DNA of 59,152 nt, taken from NCBI GenBank assembly GCA_030427985.1, contig JAUIBH010000015.1:1-59152 (forward strand), written 5' to 3'. Source of the DNA: Bacteroidia bacterium. GTDB lineage: Bacteria > Bacteroidota > Bacteroidia > Flavobacteriales > Flavobacteriaceae. The notes below the pieces were generated by a model that saw nothing but the letters and a program-made list of their open reading frames with translations, was not told the origin of the DNA and did not search any database. Below are positions 37,596-45,720 of this stretch, in pieces (position 1 is the first letter of the stretch; each line of letters opens with the position of its first letter). A program made the translations under genes and the position numbers.

Positions 37596-38000
37596 TCAAT
37601 GGTTAAAGAGCTGTTTCAACCTAAAGATAATCAACATCTCCGATCTGTTTTTTCCTGCAAAGGATTTGGCAATGTTCTCTGCGGTTTCAACGATTAAGTC
37701 CTTTAATTTTGGAGTGAATTTTTCGGGGTGCTCTTTGTAGAACTCCTTAAATTCATTAAAATATTCTTCCCCGTCTTTCTCTTCGCCTTCCAACCAATCA
37801 AAGACAATTTCTATCTGATAAGCCGCATCGGTATGGAACTCATCCTCAAAATCATCAACGTTCAACCAATGTTGCCGGACATACTTTCGAAGCCTTTTCG
37901 TTTCTACTGGTCTAACATTTTTATCGGCAATAGCCACAGCGTAAAAAAGCATGCCTAGATTTTGGTAGAATTCGTTCCCTATTTTTTCGGAATTAAGCAT
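37596..38000 (-). CDS. TerB-like helical protein, paralogue 1
   Basis: 134 residues from the ATG at 38000 (a GTG at 38003 is also possible). Predicted all-helical, acidic, with a pattern reminiscent of TerB-like proteins: EFYQNLGMLFYAVAIADKNV, then acidic DVDD/DEFHTDAAYQIE and a C-terminal KSFAGKNRSEM. It closely resembles the protein encoded at 39075-39482 (shared GNEFYQNLG-LFYAVAIAD, HWL-VDD-EDE--TDAA-QIE-VFDW, FAG-N-SE). I do not know the function. It is the first gene of an operon with deoC and deoD and is headed by a perfect regulon promoter. Confidence 0.8.
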   Translation of the reverse strand: MLNSEKIGNEFYQNLGMLFYAVAIADKNVRPVETKRLRKYVRQHWLNVDDFEDEFHTDAAYQIEIVFDWLEGEEKDGEEYFNEFKEFYKEHPEKFTPKLKDLIVETAENIAKSFAGKNRSEMLIIFRLKQLFNH

Positions 38001-38023
38001 CACAAAAGGGTTTTATTTTCGAT

Positions 38024-38066
38024 TAAAGGTAATGGTAATCCCCCTTGCTTTTTATGACAACAATCA
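38024..38066 (-). promoter_or_regulatory. Fnr/Crp-like box and -7 element upstream of TerB-like/deoC/deoD
   Basis: Box TGACAACAATCA at 38055-38066, 23 bp gap, then minus-strand TACCTTTA at 38031-38024. The ATG at 38000 follows 23 bp later. Confidence 0.75.
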
Positions 38067-38100
38067 TTTTTAGACAAGGTTTCAAATTAGATTCCTGAAA

Positions 38101-38143
38101 TGACCTAAGTCATGGAAAAAGCGGAAAGCAGCCGCTAATTTTG
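38101..38143 (+). promoter_or_regulatory. Fnr/Crp-like box and -7 element upstream of the first universal stress gene
   Basis: Box TGACCTAAGTCA at 38101-38112, 23 bp gap, then TAATTTTG at 38136-38143. The expected transcript start near 38148 leaves a 21-nt leader to the ATG at 38169, supporting that start over the later ATGs at 38244 and 38253. Confidence 0.78.
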
Positions 38144-38168
38144 ATATCAAATCCCAAAAGAAATAGTT

Positions 38169-39074
38169 ATGGCTTCTGGAGTTAAAACTTTGGATTCCAC
38201 TTTTTCCTTCCCATGGAAAGGGCAAGTTTATCTAACAGCAGATATGACCATCATGAAAAAAATATTGGTGCCAGTCGATTTTTCCGAACATTCGGGCTAT
38301 GCCTTGGAAGTTGCCTCGCACATTGCCAAGGAACACGGAGCGGGGATCCTAATTTTGCATATGCTGGGATTGTCAGAATCCGTTTTGGCCAAATCTGAAG
38401 AGGAGGAACTGAAAGAAGCAAAATATTACATGAAATTGGCCAAGGAAAAAATAAAGGAGTTCACAAAGAAAGATTTTCTCGAAAACATTACCGTGGAGGC
38501 CATCATCCAGAATTATAAAATATTCAGTGAAGTGGATCATGTGGCCCAAGAACATAATTGTGACCTCATTGTAATGGGGTCCCATGGAACTGGTGGCATT
38601 AGCCGATTTTTTGTCGGCTCCAATACAGAAAAGGTAATCCGAACCTCAAAAGTCCCTGTTTTGGTGATCAAACAGCCGCATCCAGATTTCAACATCAAAA
38701 AAATAGCATTTGCCTCCGATTTAGATCTGGAGAACATTCCGGCATACAGCAAAGCTGTTGCATTTGCCCAACTGTTTTCGGCCAAATTGGAAACTTTTTA
38801 CGTGAATACATTGGGTGCCAATTATATAGGGTATTCCGATATTGAAAAGAAAATTAAAAACTTTACCGATAAACTGGGAGAGGAAGTGCCTATACGGATT
38901 TATAATCACTACAGTGTTGAAAGAGGCATTTTCAACTTTTGTTCGGAACACCAGGTAGATCTATTGATCATCCCAACCCATGGTAGAAAGGGAATTGCCC
39001 ATTTCTTGGCCGGAAGTACTGCCGAAAATGTTTCCAACCTTGCCAAGTTGCCTGTGCTTACCCTAAAACTTTGA
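38169..39074 (+). CDS. Universal stress protein, two USP domains
   Basis: 301 residues from the ATG at 38169. The first USP domain starts at MKKILVPVDFSEHS (residue 29) and has DLIVMGSHGTGGISRFFVGSNTEKVI, the ATP-binding GxxG-9x-G-S/T motif. The second domain (about residues 175-300) keeps a similar motif, LIIPTHGRKGIAHFLAGSTAENV. Both halves therefore look able to bind nucleotide, unlike the other tandem USPs in this region. The 28 residues before the first domain are unusual; they depend on the start chosen from the promoter spacing. USPs aid survival under energy or oxidative stress. Confidence 0.88.
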   Translation: MASGVKTLDSTFSFPWKGQVYLTADMTIMKKILVPVDFSEHSGYALEVASHIAKEHGAGILILHMLGLSESVLAKSEEEELKEAKYYMKLAKEKIKEFTKKDFLENITVEAIIQNYKIFSEVDHVAQEHNCDLIVMGSHGTGGISRFFVGSNTEKVIRTSKVPVLVIKQPHPDFNIKKIAFASDLDLENIPAYSKAVAFAQLFSAKLETFYVNTLGANYIGYSDIEKKIKNFTDKLGEEVPIRIYNHYSVERGIFNFCSEHQVDLLIIPTHGRKGIAHFLAGSTAENVSNLAKLPVLTLKL

Positions 39075-39482
39075 TCAGGTCCTGAACAATAGTTCAATTC
39101 GCCCCAACAATATCAACTCGGATTTGTTGCTACCGGCAAAAGCAGAGGCTATTGCTCTGGAGGTGGACATGATAAGCTGTTTCACATTTTCAGGGAACAG
39201 GATTTTGTGATCGGTATAAAAAGCCTCAAACTCTTCAAAGATTTCTTCACCATCTTTTCCGTATTCCAAAAACCAATCAAAAACGCTTTCTATCTGAAAA
39301 GCTGCATCTGTTCCATATTCATCCTCAATATCATCCACATCCAACCAGTGGTCGCGGACCACTTCCTTTAACGTATCTATTTCCTTAACATGTATACTGT
39401 GGTCGGCTATAGCAACTGCATAGAAAAGTTTCCCCAGATTTTGATAAAATTCGTTTCCTAGTTTCTTTTTTGAATCCATCAT
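39075..39482 (-). CDS. TerB-like helical protein, paralogue 2
   Basis: 135 residues from the ATG at 39482 (adjacent ATG at 39479). Same family as the protein at 37596-38000, with GNEFYQNLGKLFYAVAIADHSI, HWLDVDDIEDEYGTDAAFQIESVFDW and FAGSNKSELILLGRIELLF. Soluble and acidic. A longer frame to 39536 would run through the promoter box and is rejected. The two paralogues flank the first USP gene; each has its own perfect box promoter, so they probably act in the same stress response. Function unknown. Confidence 0.8.
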   Translation of the reverse strand: MMDSKKKLGNEFYQNLGKLFYAVAIADHSIHVKEIDTLKEVVRDHWLDVDDIEDEYGTDAAFQIESVFDWFLEYGKDGEEIFEEFEAFYTDHKILFPENVKQLIMSTSRAIASAFAGSNKSELILLGRIELLFRT

Positions 39483-39504
39483 CTTGATGTTTTTAGGGTT
39501 TGAA

Positions 39505-39547
39505 TAAATATAAATATGCGAAATACTTTCTTCCATGATCTAAATCA
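39505..39547 (-). promoter_or_regulatory. Fnr/Crp-like box and -7 element upstream of TerB-like paralogue 2
   Basis: Box TGATCTAAATCA at 39536-39547, 23 bp gap, then minus-strand TATATTTA at 39512-39505; ATG at 39482 follows 22 bp later. The same box lies only 7 bp before a -7-like element for the kinase gene on the plus strand. Confidence 0.75.
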
Positions 39548-39554
39548 GTTTTTA

Positions 39555-39562
39555 TAACTTTA
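39555..39562 (+). promoter_or_regulatory. Candidate -7 element for the histidine kinase, next to a box
   Basis: TAACTTTA ends 4 bp before the GTG start at 39567, implying a leaderless or nearly leaderless mRNA. The box centre is 13.5 bp from the element start, 16 bp closer than in the activated promoters, so binding there would more likely repress. Confidence 0.4.
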
Positions 39563-39566
39563 GTCT

Positions 39567-41096
39567 GTGAAACTTTTAGAAAAAAATGAAGTACTCAAAA
39601 TTTTAACGGAAGTAATTTCTGAAGGAATCCTTATTGTTGATGATCAGCAGGACATTGTGGCAAGCAATGCGGTGGCCGACCGTATGTTCGGTTATTTGGA
39701 TGGGGAGTTGGCCGGAAAACCCTTGGAAATTTTAATTCCCAAAAAAGTAAGAAATCAGCACAGAGGAGATGCAGGAGGCTTTATCCAAAAAGGGCGTAGA
39801 AGAAAAATGGGGCAAGGATTGGATCTTGTAGGCCAGTTGAAGGATGGTGGTGAGTTTCCGCTTGAGATTAGCCTTAACCCATTTACACTACTGCAAAGGA
39901 GGTATGTAATGGCCATTATTGTGGACATTTCGGAACGAAAAAAATCTGAACAAACCATAGATCATTGGTTCCAAGTTTTTAATGAATCGCTTAACGAGAT
40001 TTATATTTTTGATGCGGAATCCTTAGTGTTCATCAATGTAAACCGGGGTGCCCAACTCAATTTGGGGTATACCATGGAAGAATTAAACCAAATGTCTGTT
40101 TTGGACATCAAAACGGATCTTTCTGCTAAAAGCTTCCAGAAGTTGATTTCGCCACTGGTTAACAAATCCAAGGAAAAGGTTGATTTTGAGACCATACACC
40201 GCAGGAAAGATGGTTCCACCTATCCGGTGGAAGTACACTTGCAACTATCTTCAATAGGTAAAAAAGATGTTTTTCTTGCCATTGTGTTGGATATTACAGA
40301 ACGGAAAAATTACACCCAGCATTTAGAAAACAAGGTGGAAGAACGTACTGAACAGTTAAGGGAAGCCCTAAAAGCGGAAAAGCAGTTGAATGAACTCAAG
40401 ACAAAGTTCCTGTCATTGGTCTCCCATGAGTTTAAAACACCTTTGTCCAGTATTTTGACCTCCAACTCATTGCTCTCAAAATATACGCAGACCGATCAAC
40501 AGGAAAAACGGGATAAACACATCAATACCATAAAGGAAAAGGTAAAGTATTTGGACAATATTCTTACCGATTTCCTATCCATAGAACGTTTGGATACCGG
40601 CAAGGTAAAATACAATATCAATACGTTTCCTTTGAGTAAAATCATCAATGAAGTGGTCTACAATTCCAACACGCTTTTAAAAGAGGGCCAGCGAATTCAA
40701 TACCCAAAGGATATTGATGGCATAACCGTGTCCTTTGATGAAAAGATCATGGAATTGTCCCTGTCCAATTTGTTGCACAATGCTATAAAGTATTCCAAAG
40801 AAGATACCAATATAGAGCTTCGTGTCACAGAAGAAAATGAAAAACTACATATTGCTGTTATTGATCAGGGACTTGGCATTCCGGAGGAAGACCAGCCGTT
40901 TATTTTTGAGCGCTATTTTAGGGCAAGTAATGTGCTTACGGATCAAGGAACCGGAATAGGACTTAATATTGTAAAACAGCACATGGTAAACCTTGAAGCC
41001 GACATTAGTTTTGAAAGTAAATCAGGTGTAGGCTCCACATTTACATTGATCATACCAAAAACCAACACAAAAGATGAAGAAAATTTTACTGGTTGA
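39567..41096 (+). CDS. Soluble PAS-PAS sensor histidine kinase
   Basis: 509 residues from a GTG at 39567; the preceding in-frame codon at 39561 is a stop, so this is the first possible start. Two PAS domains (about 8-122 and 132-245), each ending in a VDISERK or LDITERK linker, precede a coiled coil. The HisKA phosphorylation site is SHEFKTP (His287). The ATPase domain has NLLHNAIKYS (N box), DQGLGIP (G1), FERYF (F) and GTGIGLNIV (G2). No membrane segment, so it senses an internal cue such as redox state or a ligand in PAS; no heme-ligand or cysteine cluster is obvious. It overlaps the response-regulator gene by 23 bp. Confidence 0.93.
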   Translation: MKLLEKNEVLKILTEVISEGILIVDDQQDIVASNAVADRMFGYLDGELAGKPLEILIPKKVRNQHRGDAGGFIQKGRRRKMGQGLDLVGQLKDGGEFPLEISLNPFTLLQRRYVMAIIVDISERKKSEQTIDHWFQVFNESLNEIYIFDAESLVFINVNRGAQLNLGYTMEELNQMSVLDIKTDLSAKSFQKLISPLVNKSKEKVDFETIHRRKDGSTYPVEVHLQLSSIGKKDVFLAIVLDITERKNYTQHLENKVEERTEQLREALKAEKQLNELKTKFLSLVSHEFKTPLSSILTSNSLLSKYTQTDQQEKRDKHINTIKEKVKYLDNILTDFLSIERLDTGKVKYNINTFPLSKIINEVVYNSNTLLKEGQRIQYPKDIDGITVSFDEKIMELSLSNLLHNAIKYSKEDTNIELRVTEENEKLHIAVIDQGLGIPEEDQPFIFERYFRASNVLTDQGTGIGLNIVKQHMVNLEADISFESKSGVGSTFTLIIPKTNTKDEENFTG

Positions 41097-42120
41097 AGAC
41101 GATACCTCTTTACGGGAAAATGTAGAGGAACTCTTAAATCTCTCTGGATTTCAGGTGTTTTCAACCCCAAATGGGCGAATGGCCCATGAGATTGCCAAAA
41201 AGGAGGTCCCCGATATTGTTTTATGCGACATTATGATGCCCGAAGTTGATGGTTACGAGGTGCTTGAGCAGTTCTCATCCTCGGAAAGCACAAGGCACAT
41301 CCCCTTTATTTTTGTTTCGGCCAAAACCGAGCGGCATGAGGTACGAAAAGGGATGAATCTTGGAGCCGATGATTATCTGACCAAACCTTTTGAGGAAGAG
41401 GAACTGTTGAATGCCATCCATACTCGTTTAGAAAAAGCAACGCATCTAGAAAGTATTTTTTCAAAACGTACCGAACAGAACAAACAGCACGATATTAGAT
41501 CCTTGAACGAGTTGAAGAATTTTTTTGATGACCACGGACAACTCTTTTCCTATAAGAAAGATGAGACCATCTATACCATAGGAGATCATTCCAATATGGT
41601 GTACCTTATTCTAAAAGGAGTGGCCAAGTGCTGCGGATTGGATGAAGAGGGCAAAGAACTTATAACTTCTGTGTACTCAGAAGACGACTTTTTGGGATTT
41701 ACCTCCCTGACGGAAAATCTGCCCTATCGCGAATATGCCATTGCCATTGAAGATGTGGAACTTGCAGGAATCTCTAAGACCCACGTAAAGTCCATACTTG
41801 AAGAAAACCAAAGTGTTTCTTTGGAATTGCTCAATGTAATGGCCGAAGATTTGATACACATTAAAAAGCAATTATTGCAAATGGCCTATAGCTCCGTTAG
41901 AAAAAAAACGGCGCAGACCTTGCTGCTGTATTCCCAAGCAATGAACAAAGGCAAGGAAGCCCCCTTAAAAATAGCACGAAGTGATTTGGCCGGTGTGGCA
42001 GGGATTGCTACCGAAAGTTTGATCAGAACCCTGTCCGATTTCAAAAATGAAGGGCTTATTGCCATTGAAAATCGTACAATCAAGGTCTTGAATAAGGAAG
42101 GCCTGGCCCAAGTCCACTAG
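41074..42120 (+). CDS. Response regulator fused to a Crp/Fnr-type DNA-binding module (REC-cNMP-HTH)
   Basis: 348 residues. The receiver domain (1-120) has VEDD, phospho-acceptor Asp52 in CDIMMPEVDG and LTKPF with Lys104. Residues about 150-265 resemble a cyclic-nucleotide-binding effector fold (YKKDETIYTIGDHSNMVYLILKG, GKELITSVYSEDDFLG), and 270-340 form a Crp-type winged helix-turn-helix (RSDLAGVAGIATESLIRTLSDFKNEGLI). Glu314 and Arg318 match the Crp Glu181 and Arg185 that read TGA half-sites. No Fnr iron-sulfur cysteine set is seen at the N-terminus. Phosphorylation by the overlapping PAS kinase is expected to control binding at the TGA-n6-TCA boxes of this region. Confidence 0.92.
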   Translation: MKKILLVEDDTSLRENVEELLNLSGFQVFSTPNGRMAHEIAKKEVPDIVLCDIMMPEVDGYEVLEQFSSSESTRHIPFIFVSAKTERHEVRKGMNLGADDYLTKPFEEEELLNAIHTRLEKATHLESIFSKRTEQNKQHDIRSLNELKNFFDDHGQLFSYKKDETIYTIGDHSNMVYLILKGVAKCCGLDEEGKELITSVYSEDDFLGFTSLTENLPYREYAIAIEDVELAGISKTHVKSILEENQSVSLELLNVMAEDLIHIKKQLLQMAYSSVRKKTAQTLLLYSQAMNKGKEAPLKIARSDLAGVAGIATESLIRTLSDFKNEGLIAIENRTIKVLNKEGLAQVH

Positions 42121-42127
42121 ACGGAAA

Positions 42128-42169
42128 TGATATTTATCATTCCATGAAAACGATGGAATGACAAACTTG
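42128..42169 (+). promoter_or_regulatory. Perfect Fnr/Crp-like palindrome upstream of a universal stress gene
   Basis: TGATATTTATCA at 42128-42139 (extending to ATGATATTTATCAT) is a perfect palindrome. The -7 region is degenerate: CAAACTTG at 42162-42169, two mismatches and one base off the usual spacing. ATG at 42189. Confidence 0.55.
42137..42161 (+). repeat. 9-bp inverted repeat overlapping the box before the USP gene
   Basis: TCATTCCAT and ATGGAATGA flank a 7-nt centre (GAAAACG). It overlaps the right end of the TGATATTTATCA box and lacks a following T-run. It may be a weak terminator for the regulator gene, or a second operator. Confidence 0.45.
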
Positions 42170-42188
42170 CACCGTCATTTAGTGGAAT

Positions 42189-43031
42189 ATGAAAAACATT
42201 TTGATTCCCACAGATTTTTCAGAAAACTCCAAGAAAGCTTTACAATATGCCCAAATGTTGTTTAGTTCCTTGGAGTGCAATTTCTATGTGCTGTATGTTG
42301 GGACCCTTTTAGATACAAAAACAGACTCGCGCGGTACATCCAAAAAATCGGATGGACACATGCCCCCCGAAGACACCAAGGAAAAATTGCAGGACTTGGT
42401 GGACGAGTGTAAAAAGCACAGCACGGAAGCCAACCATTATTTCTATGCCCTTCACAAGTATGGATTTTTCATCCAAAGCCTAAAAACAAGCTTGGAAGAA
42501 CACCATATAGATTTAATTGTTATGGGAACAAAAGGAGCTTCTGGGCTTAAAGAAAAAGTCGTGGGAAGCAATGCGGGGGATGTCATTACAAAAGTGCAGT
42601 GCAATACGTTGGTAATTCCCGATGAGGTCGTCTTTTCAAAGCCCAGTGAGATAGCTTTCCCCACGGACTTTAATATTTTTTATTCGCATAGTATTTTAAG
42701 TTCCATGGCCGAAATGTTACAATTGGGACCGGGCAAGCTACGGATAATGAATGTTATCAAAAACGGCAACGGACTTAATAGGGAACAAAAAAAGAACAAG
42801 GAATATCTTTTGGATTATATGGAAGAAACTTTCCCCAACAGGTATAGCTCCCATACCATTACCAATAAAAGTGTAAAATCGGCCATCCAATGTTTTGCCG
42901 AGAGTAGGGATGTTGAAATGATCATAATGGTGGCTAAAAACCTGAATTTCATCCAACAGATTTTATTTGATTCCATTGTGGAAAAAATCAGCTTTCATAC
43001 CAAAATCCCCTTTTACGTAATCCACGAATAG
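42189..43031 (+). CDS. Universal stress protein
   Basis: 280 residues, tandem USP architecture. The first half starts MKNILIPTDFSENSKKAL and has the full ATP-binding pattern LIVMGTKGASGLKEKVVGSNAGDVI. The second half (PSEIAFPTDFNIFYS onward) is diverged and lacks a GxxG motif, so only one nucleotide site is expected. Headed by a box 55 bp upstream of the ATG; the next USP has its own promoter. Confidence 0.9.
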   Translation: MKNILIPTDFSENSKKALQYAQMLFSSLECNFYVLYVGTLLDTKTDSRGTSKKSDGHMPPEDTKEKLQDLVDECKKHSTEANHYFYALHKYGFFIQSLKTSLEEHHIDLIVMGTKGASGLKEKVVGSNAGDVITKVQCNTLVIPDEVVFSKPSEIAFPTDFNIFYSHSILSSMAEMLQLGPGKLRIMNVIKNGNGLNREQKKNKEYLLDYMEETFPNRYSSHTITNKSVKSAIQCFAESRDVEMIIMVAKNLNFIQQILFDSIVEKISFHTKIPFYVIHE

Positions 43032-43056
43032 GTTTTGCAGGCTGCTCGCTCCCGAT

Positions 43057-43099
43057 TGACCAAAATCATTTTTTACAATTATGAGCACCGCTATCTTTG
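43057..43099 (+). promoter_or_regulatory. Fnr/Crp-like box and perfect -7 element upstream of a three-gene USP operon
   Basis: Box TGACCAAAATCA at 43057-43068, 23 bp gap, TATCTTTG at 43092-43099. The ATG at 43115 is 15 bp downstream; the alternative TTG at 43097 lies inside the element and is excluded. Confidence 0.8.
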
Positions 43100-43114
43100 G
43101 AAAAAGAGGTCACC

Positions 43115-43960
43115 ATGAGAACCATACTCATTCCCACGGATTTTTCAAAGAATGCACAGCATGCCTTAAAGTATGCACAGGAGCTCTACAAATGTGAGCG
43201 TACTTGTTTTTTTATACTCCACACGTATTTGGATGAGGTGTATGGAGCCTACAAATCAGCTCCTGCAGAAAATTTGGAAACGCAAAAGGAAGCAAAGAAA
43301 AAAGAATCCGAGAAAAAATTGGACTCCTTGATGCAGTCCGTAATTGGAAATCCTCCAAACCCATTGCACAATTTTGAGATGGTCACTTCCTTTGATAGCC
43401 TAGTGGATGGAATCAATGATTTTGTCAATGAGATGAACATTGACTTGGTCATCATGGGAACAAAAGGAGAAACCAGTGACCATAAAACCACTTTTGGCAG
43501 TTTTACCATAGAGGTTTTTAAGTATGTAAAATGTCCCGTGCTGGCCATCCCGGAGGATTTTGAATATAAACAGCCCAAGGCCATTCTTTTCCCCACAGAT
43601 TATTTGTTGCCCTACAAACGTAGGGAGTTAAAACTCTTGGGCGATTTGGCAGGCAAGTTCAAATCTGAGGTGCATTGCCTGTATTTTACAGATTTTGAAG
43701 AACTAAGTGCCAGGCAAGAGGACAACAAAAAATTCTTGGAAGATACACTTTCAAAAGCGTACCTCTCCTTTGAAACCACATCGGTAAAAAACAAAGCCAA
43801 TGCCATTTTGGAATACATAGAAAATAAGGAAGTGGGCATGTTGGTCATGGTTAATTCAAGACACTCTTTTTTTGAAGACATGCTCTACCGTTCCACTGTT
43901 GATTTGCTTGGACTAAAAGTTAAAATTCCATTTTTGGTTATGCAAAACCTAAATCGATAA
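43115..43960 (+). CDS. Universal stress protein
   Basis: 281 residues from the ATG at 43115, behind AAAAAGAGGT, one of the clearer Shine-Dalgarno-like sequences here. First half MRTILIPTDFSKNAQHAL with IMGTKGETSDHKTTFGSF, where the G-2x-G-9x-G-S spacing is kept but the intervening residues are atypical. Second half starts PKAILFPTDYLLPY and lacks the motif. First gene of an operon with the next two USPs (gaps of 17 and 18 bp). Confidence 0.88.
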   Translation: MRTILIPTDFSKNAQHALKYAQELYKCERTCFFILHTYLDEVYGAYKSAPAENLETQKEAKKKESEKKLDSLMQSVIGNPPNPLHNFEMVTSFDSLVDGINDFVNEMNIDLVIMGTKGETSDHKTTFGSFTIEVFKYVKCPVLAIPEDFEYKQPKAILFPTDYLLPYKRRELKLLGDLAGKFKSEVHCLYFTDFEELSARQEDNKKFLEDTLSKAYLSFETTSVKNKANAILEYIENKEVGMLVMVNSRHSFFEDMLYRSTVDLLGLKVKIPFLVMQNLNR

Positions 43961-43977
43961 CCGTAAAAAATACAAAG

Positions 43978-44829
43978 GTGAAAAATATACTCTTGCCCAC
44001 TGATTTTTCCAGAGATGCTTGGAATGCCATTTTTATGGCTGTTAAGCTTTATGCCGATTTGGAATGCAAGTTTTATGTATTGCATACCTATGAACCCAAA
44101 AAAGAAAACATAGCAGGGTTTAAGAGCAGCACCCGAGCAGGAGTGGTATACCAATCCCTTTCTGGAGCCTCAACAGCGCAACTTGCGGAGATTATGGATT
44201 ATCTAGCGAAGAACCACAAGAATTCAAAACATAGTTTTGAAAAGCTGTCCGTGGCAGGAGGTTTGGTGGAAACCATCCGGAATCTTATTCCAAAGCACGA
44301 TATAGATACCATTGTCATGGGAACCAAAGGCTCAACCGGTGCCAAGGAAATTTTTATGGGCAGCAATGCCGTAAAAGTTTTAAAGCGCATTAAAAACTGT
44401 GCCATTGTAGTGGTTCCTGAATCGTATGATTTCCAAAAGTTTGAATCGTTGGTGTTCCCAACGGAGTACACCCATTTTTATCCAAAAAATGTACTTCAAC
44501 CATTATCACAATTAATAGCGCTGTGGAATACCAAAGTCAAAGTGTTCCATGTGGCACAGACCTTTGGCTTGTCGGAGGAGCAGAAATCGAACAAGGAAAT
44601 CTTGAAAAAACGATTTTTGGATCATGCAACTTCGTTCCATAAAGTGGTCATAAAGACTACTGTGGCAGCAGCCATACGGCAATTTGCGGAAGAGGAAAGG
44701 GCAGATATGATCGTACTTACCAACTATTCCCATGACTTTTTTGATAAATTGACACAGGAACCTGTGGTAAAAAATGTAACTTTTAGAACCGAAATCCCGT
44801 TGATGGTTCTTCCAGATTTTCAGGGATAA
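43978..44829 (+). CDS. Universal stress protein
   Basis: 283 residues from a GTG at 43978. Starts VKNILLPTDFSRDAWNAI and carries IVMGTKGSTGAKEIFMGSNAVKVL, an intact ATP-binding pattern, in its first half; second half (FESLVFPTEYTHFY) is diverged. It begins 17 bp after the previous USP and precedes the next by 18 bp, with no box between, so it is the middle gene of an operon. Confidence 0.88.
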   Translation: MKNILLPTDFSRDAWNAIFMAVKLYADLECKFYVLHTYEPKKENIAGFKSSTRAGVVYQSLSGASTAQLAEIMDYLAKNHKNSKHSFEKLSVAGGLVETIRNLIPKHDIDTIVMGTKGSTGAKEIFMGSNAVKVLKRIKNCAIVVVPESYDFQKFESLVFPTEYTHFYPKNVLQPLSQLIALWNTKVKVFHVAQTFGLSEEQKSNKEILKKRFLDHATSFHKVVIKTTVAAAIRQFAEEERADMIVLTNYSHDFFDKLTQEPVVKNVTFRTEIPLMVLPDFQG

Positions 44830-44847
44830 CACTGAAACAATAAAGAC

Positions 44848-45702
44848 ATGAAACGAATTGTATTGCCCACCGATTTTTCCAAAAATGCATGGAATGCCAT
44901 TGCCTATGCACTTTCCATTTTTAAAGGTGTGGAGTGCGAGTTTTTCATAGTTAACGCTTACCAAGTGGGTTCCTCTGGACTGGCCACCAAAATGGGAAGG
45001 GCCAATGATACCCGTTTGTTCCGATTGATGAAGGAACAATCGGAACGCGAACTCAATAGAATTTTGAAGAAAATCAAAAAGATTGATAACAACCCCAAAC
45101 ACAGTTTTACCACATTGTCCGTTGTGGATAATCTTGTCAACGCTGTTGGAAAAACAGTCTATAATAAGGAAATCGATTATATTATTATGGGAACCAAGGG
45201 AGCTTCCGGGCTTAAGGAAGTTTTTATGGGCAGCAATACCTATAAAATCATCAATGAAATAGATTTTTGCCCCATCATTGCCGTGCCCGATGAGTATACC
45301 ATCAAGGATTCCATTAATACCATTGTGTTGGCAACTGGCTACGAGCATCTTTTTGAAACCTACGAGCTACATCCTCTTTTGAAACTTGCAAAACTTTTTG
45401 ATTCTGAAATATGGGTCACCTATGCTGGAAATCCAAATGAGCTGACACCTCAACAGCTCGCCTCAAAAAAAGTCATGGAACAGAAGTTGAAAAACACAAA
45501 ACACAAATTTGTTGAAGTAAAAAAAGAGGATTCCATACACGGTGCTATTCAAAAAACTGTGGAAGGAAACAAAGATGTGGACATGGTGGCGATGATAAAC
45601 TATGGACATGGTTTTTTTGAAAAGCTGACCCATGAAGCTGTGATCAAAAAAATTTCCTTCAACACGCAAGTGCCATTTCTGGTGATGCACTTGTTTGAGT
45701 AA
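44848..45702 (+). CDS. Universal stress protein
   Basis: 284 residues. First half MKRIVLPTDFSKNAWNAI with IIMGTKGASGLKEVFMGSNTYKII (intact nucleotide motif), second half diverged (INTIVLATGYEHLFE). Its closest relative in the window appears to be the USP just upstream, judging from FSKNAWNAI versus FSRDAWNAI and FMGSN, suggesting recent tandem duplication. Last gene of its operon; converges on thioredoxin. Confidence 0.88.
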   Translation: MKRIVLPTDFSKNAWNAIAYALSIFKGVECEFFIVNAYQVGSSGLATKMGRANDTRLFRLMKEQSERELNRILKKIKKIDNNPKHSFTTLSVVDNLVNAVGKTVYNKEIDYIIMGTKGASGLKEVFMGSNTYKIINEIDFCPIIAVPDEYTIKDSINTIVLATGYEHLFETYELHPLLKLAKLFDSEIWVTYAGNPNELTPQQLASKKVMEQKLKNTKHKFVEVKKEDSIHGAIQKTVEGNKDVDMVAMINYGHGFFEKLTHEAVIKKISFNTQVPFLVMHLFE

Positions 45703-45720
45703 GCGGTATGATAGAATGGA

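Noticed and set aside
41074..42120. Assigning the regulator as a true Fnr oxygen sensor
   Set aside because: The N-terminal part is a receiver domain and there is no cluster of cysteines for an iron-sulfur centre; only the DNA-binding logic is Fnr/Crp-like.
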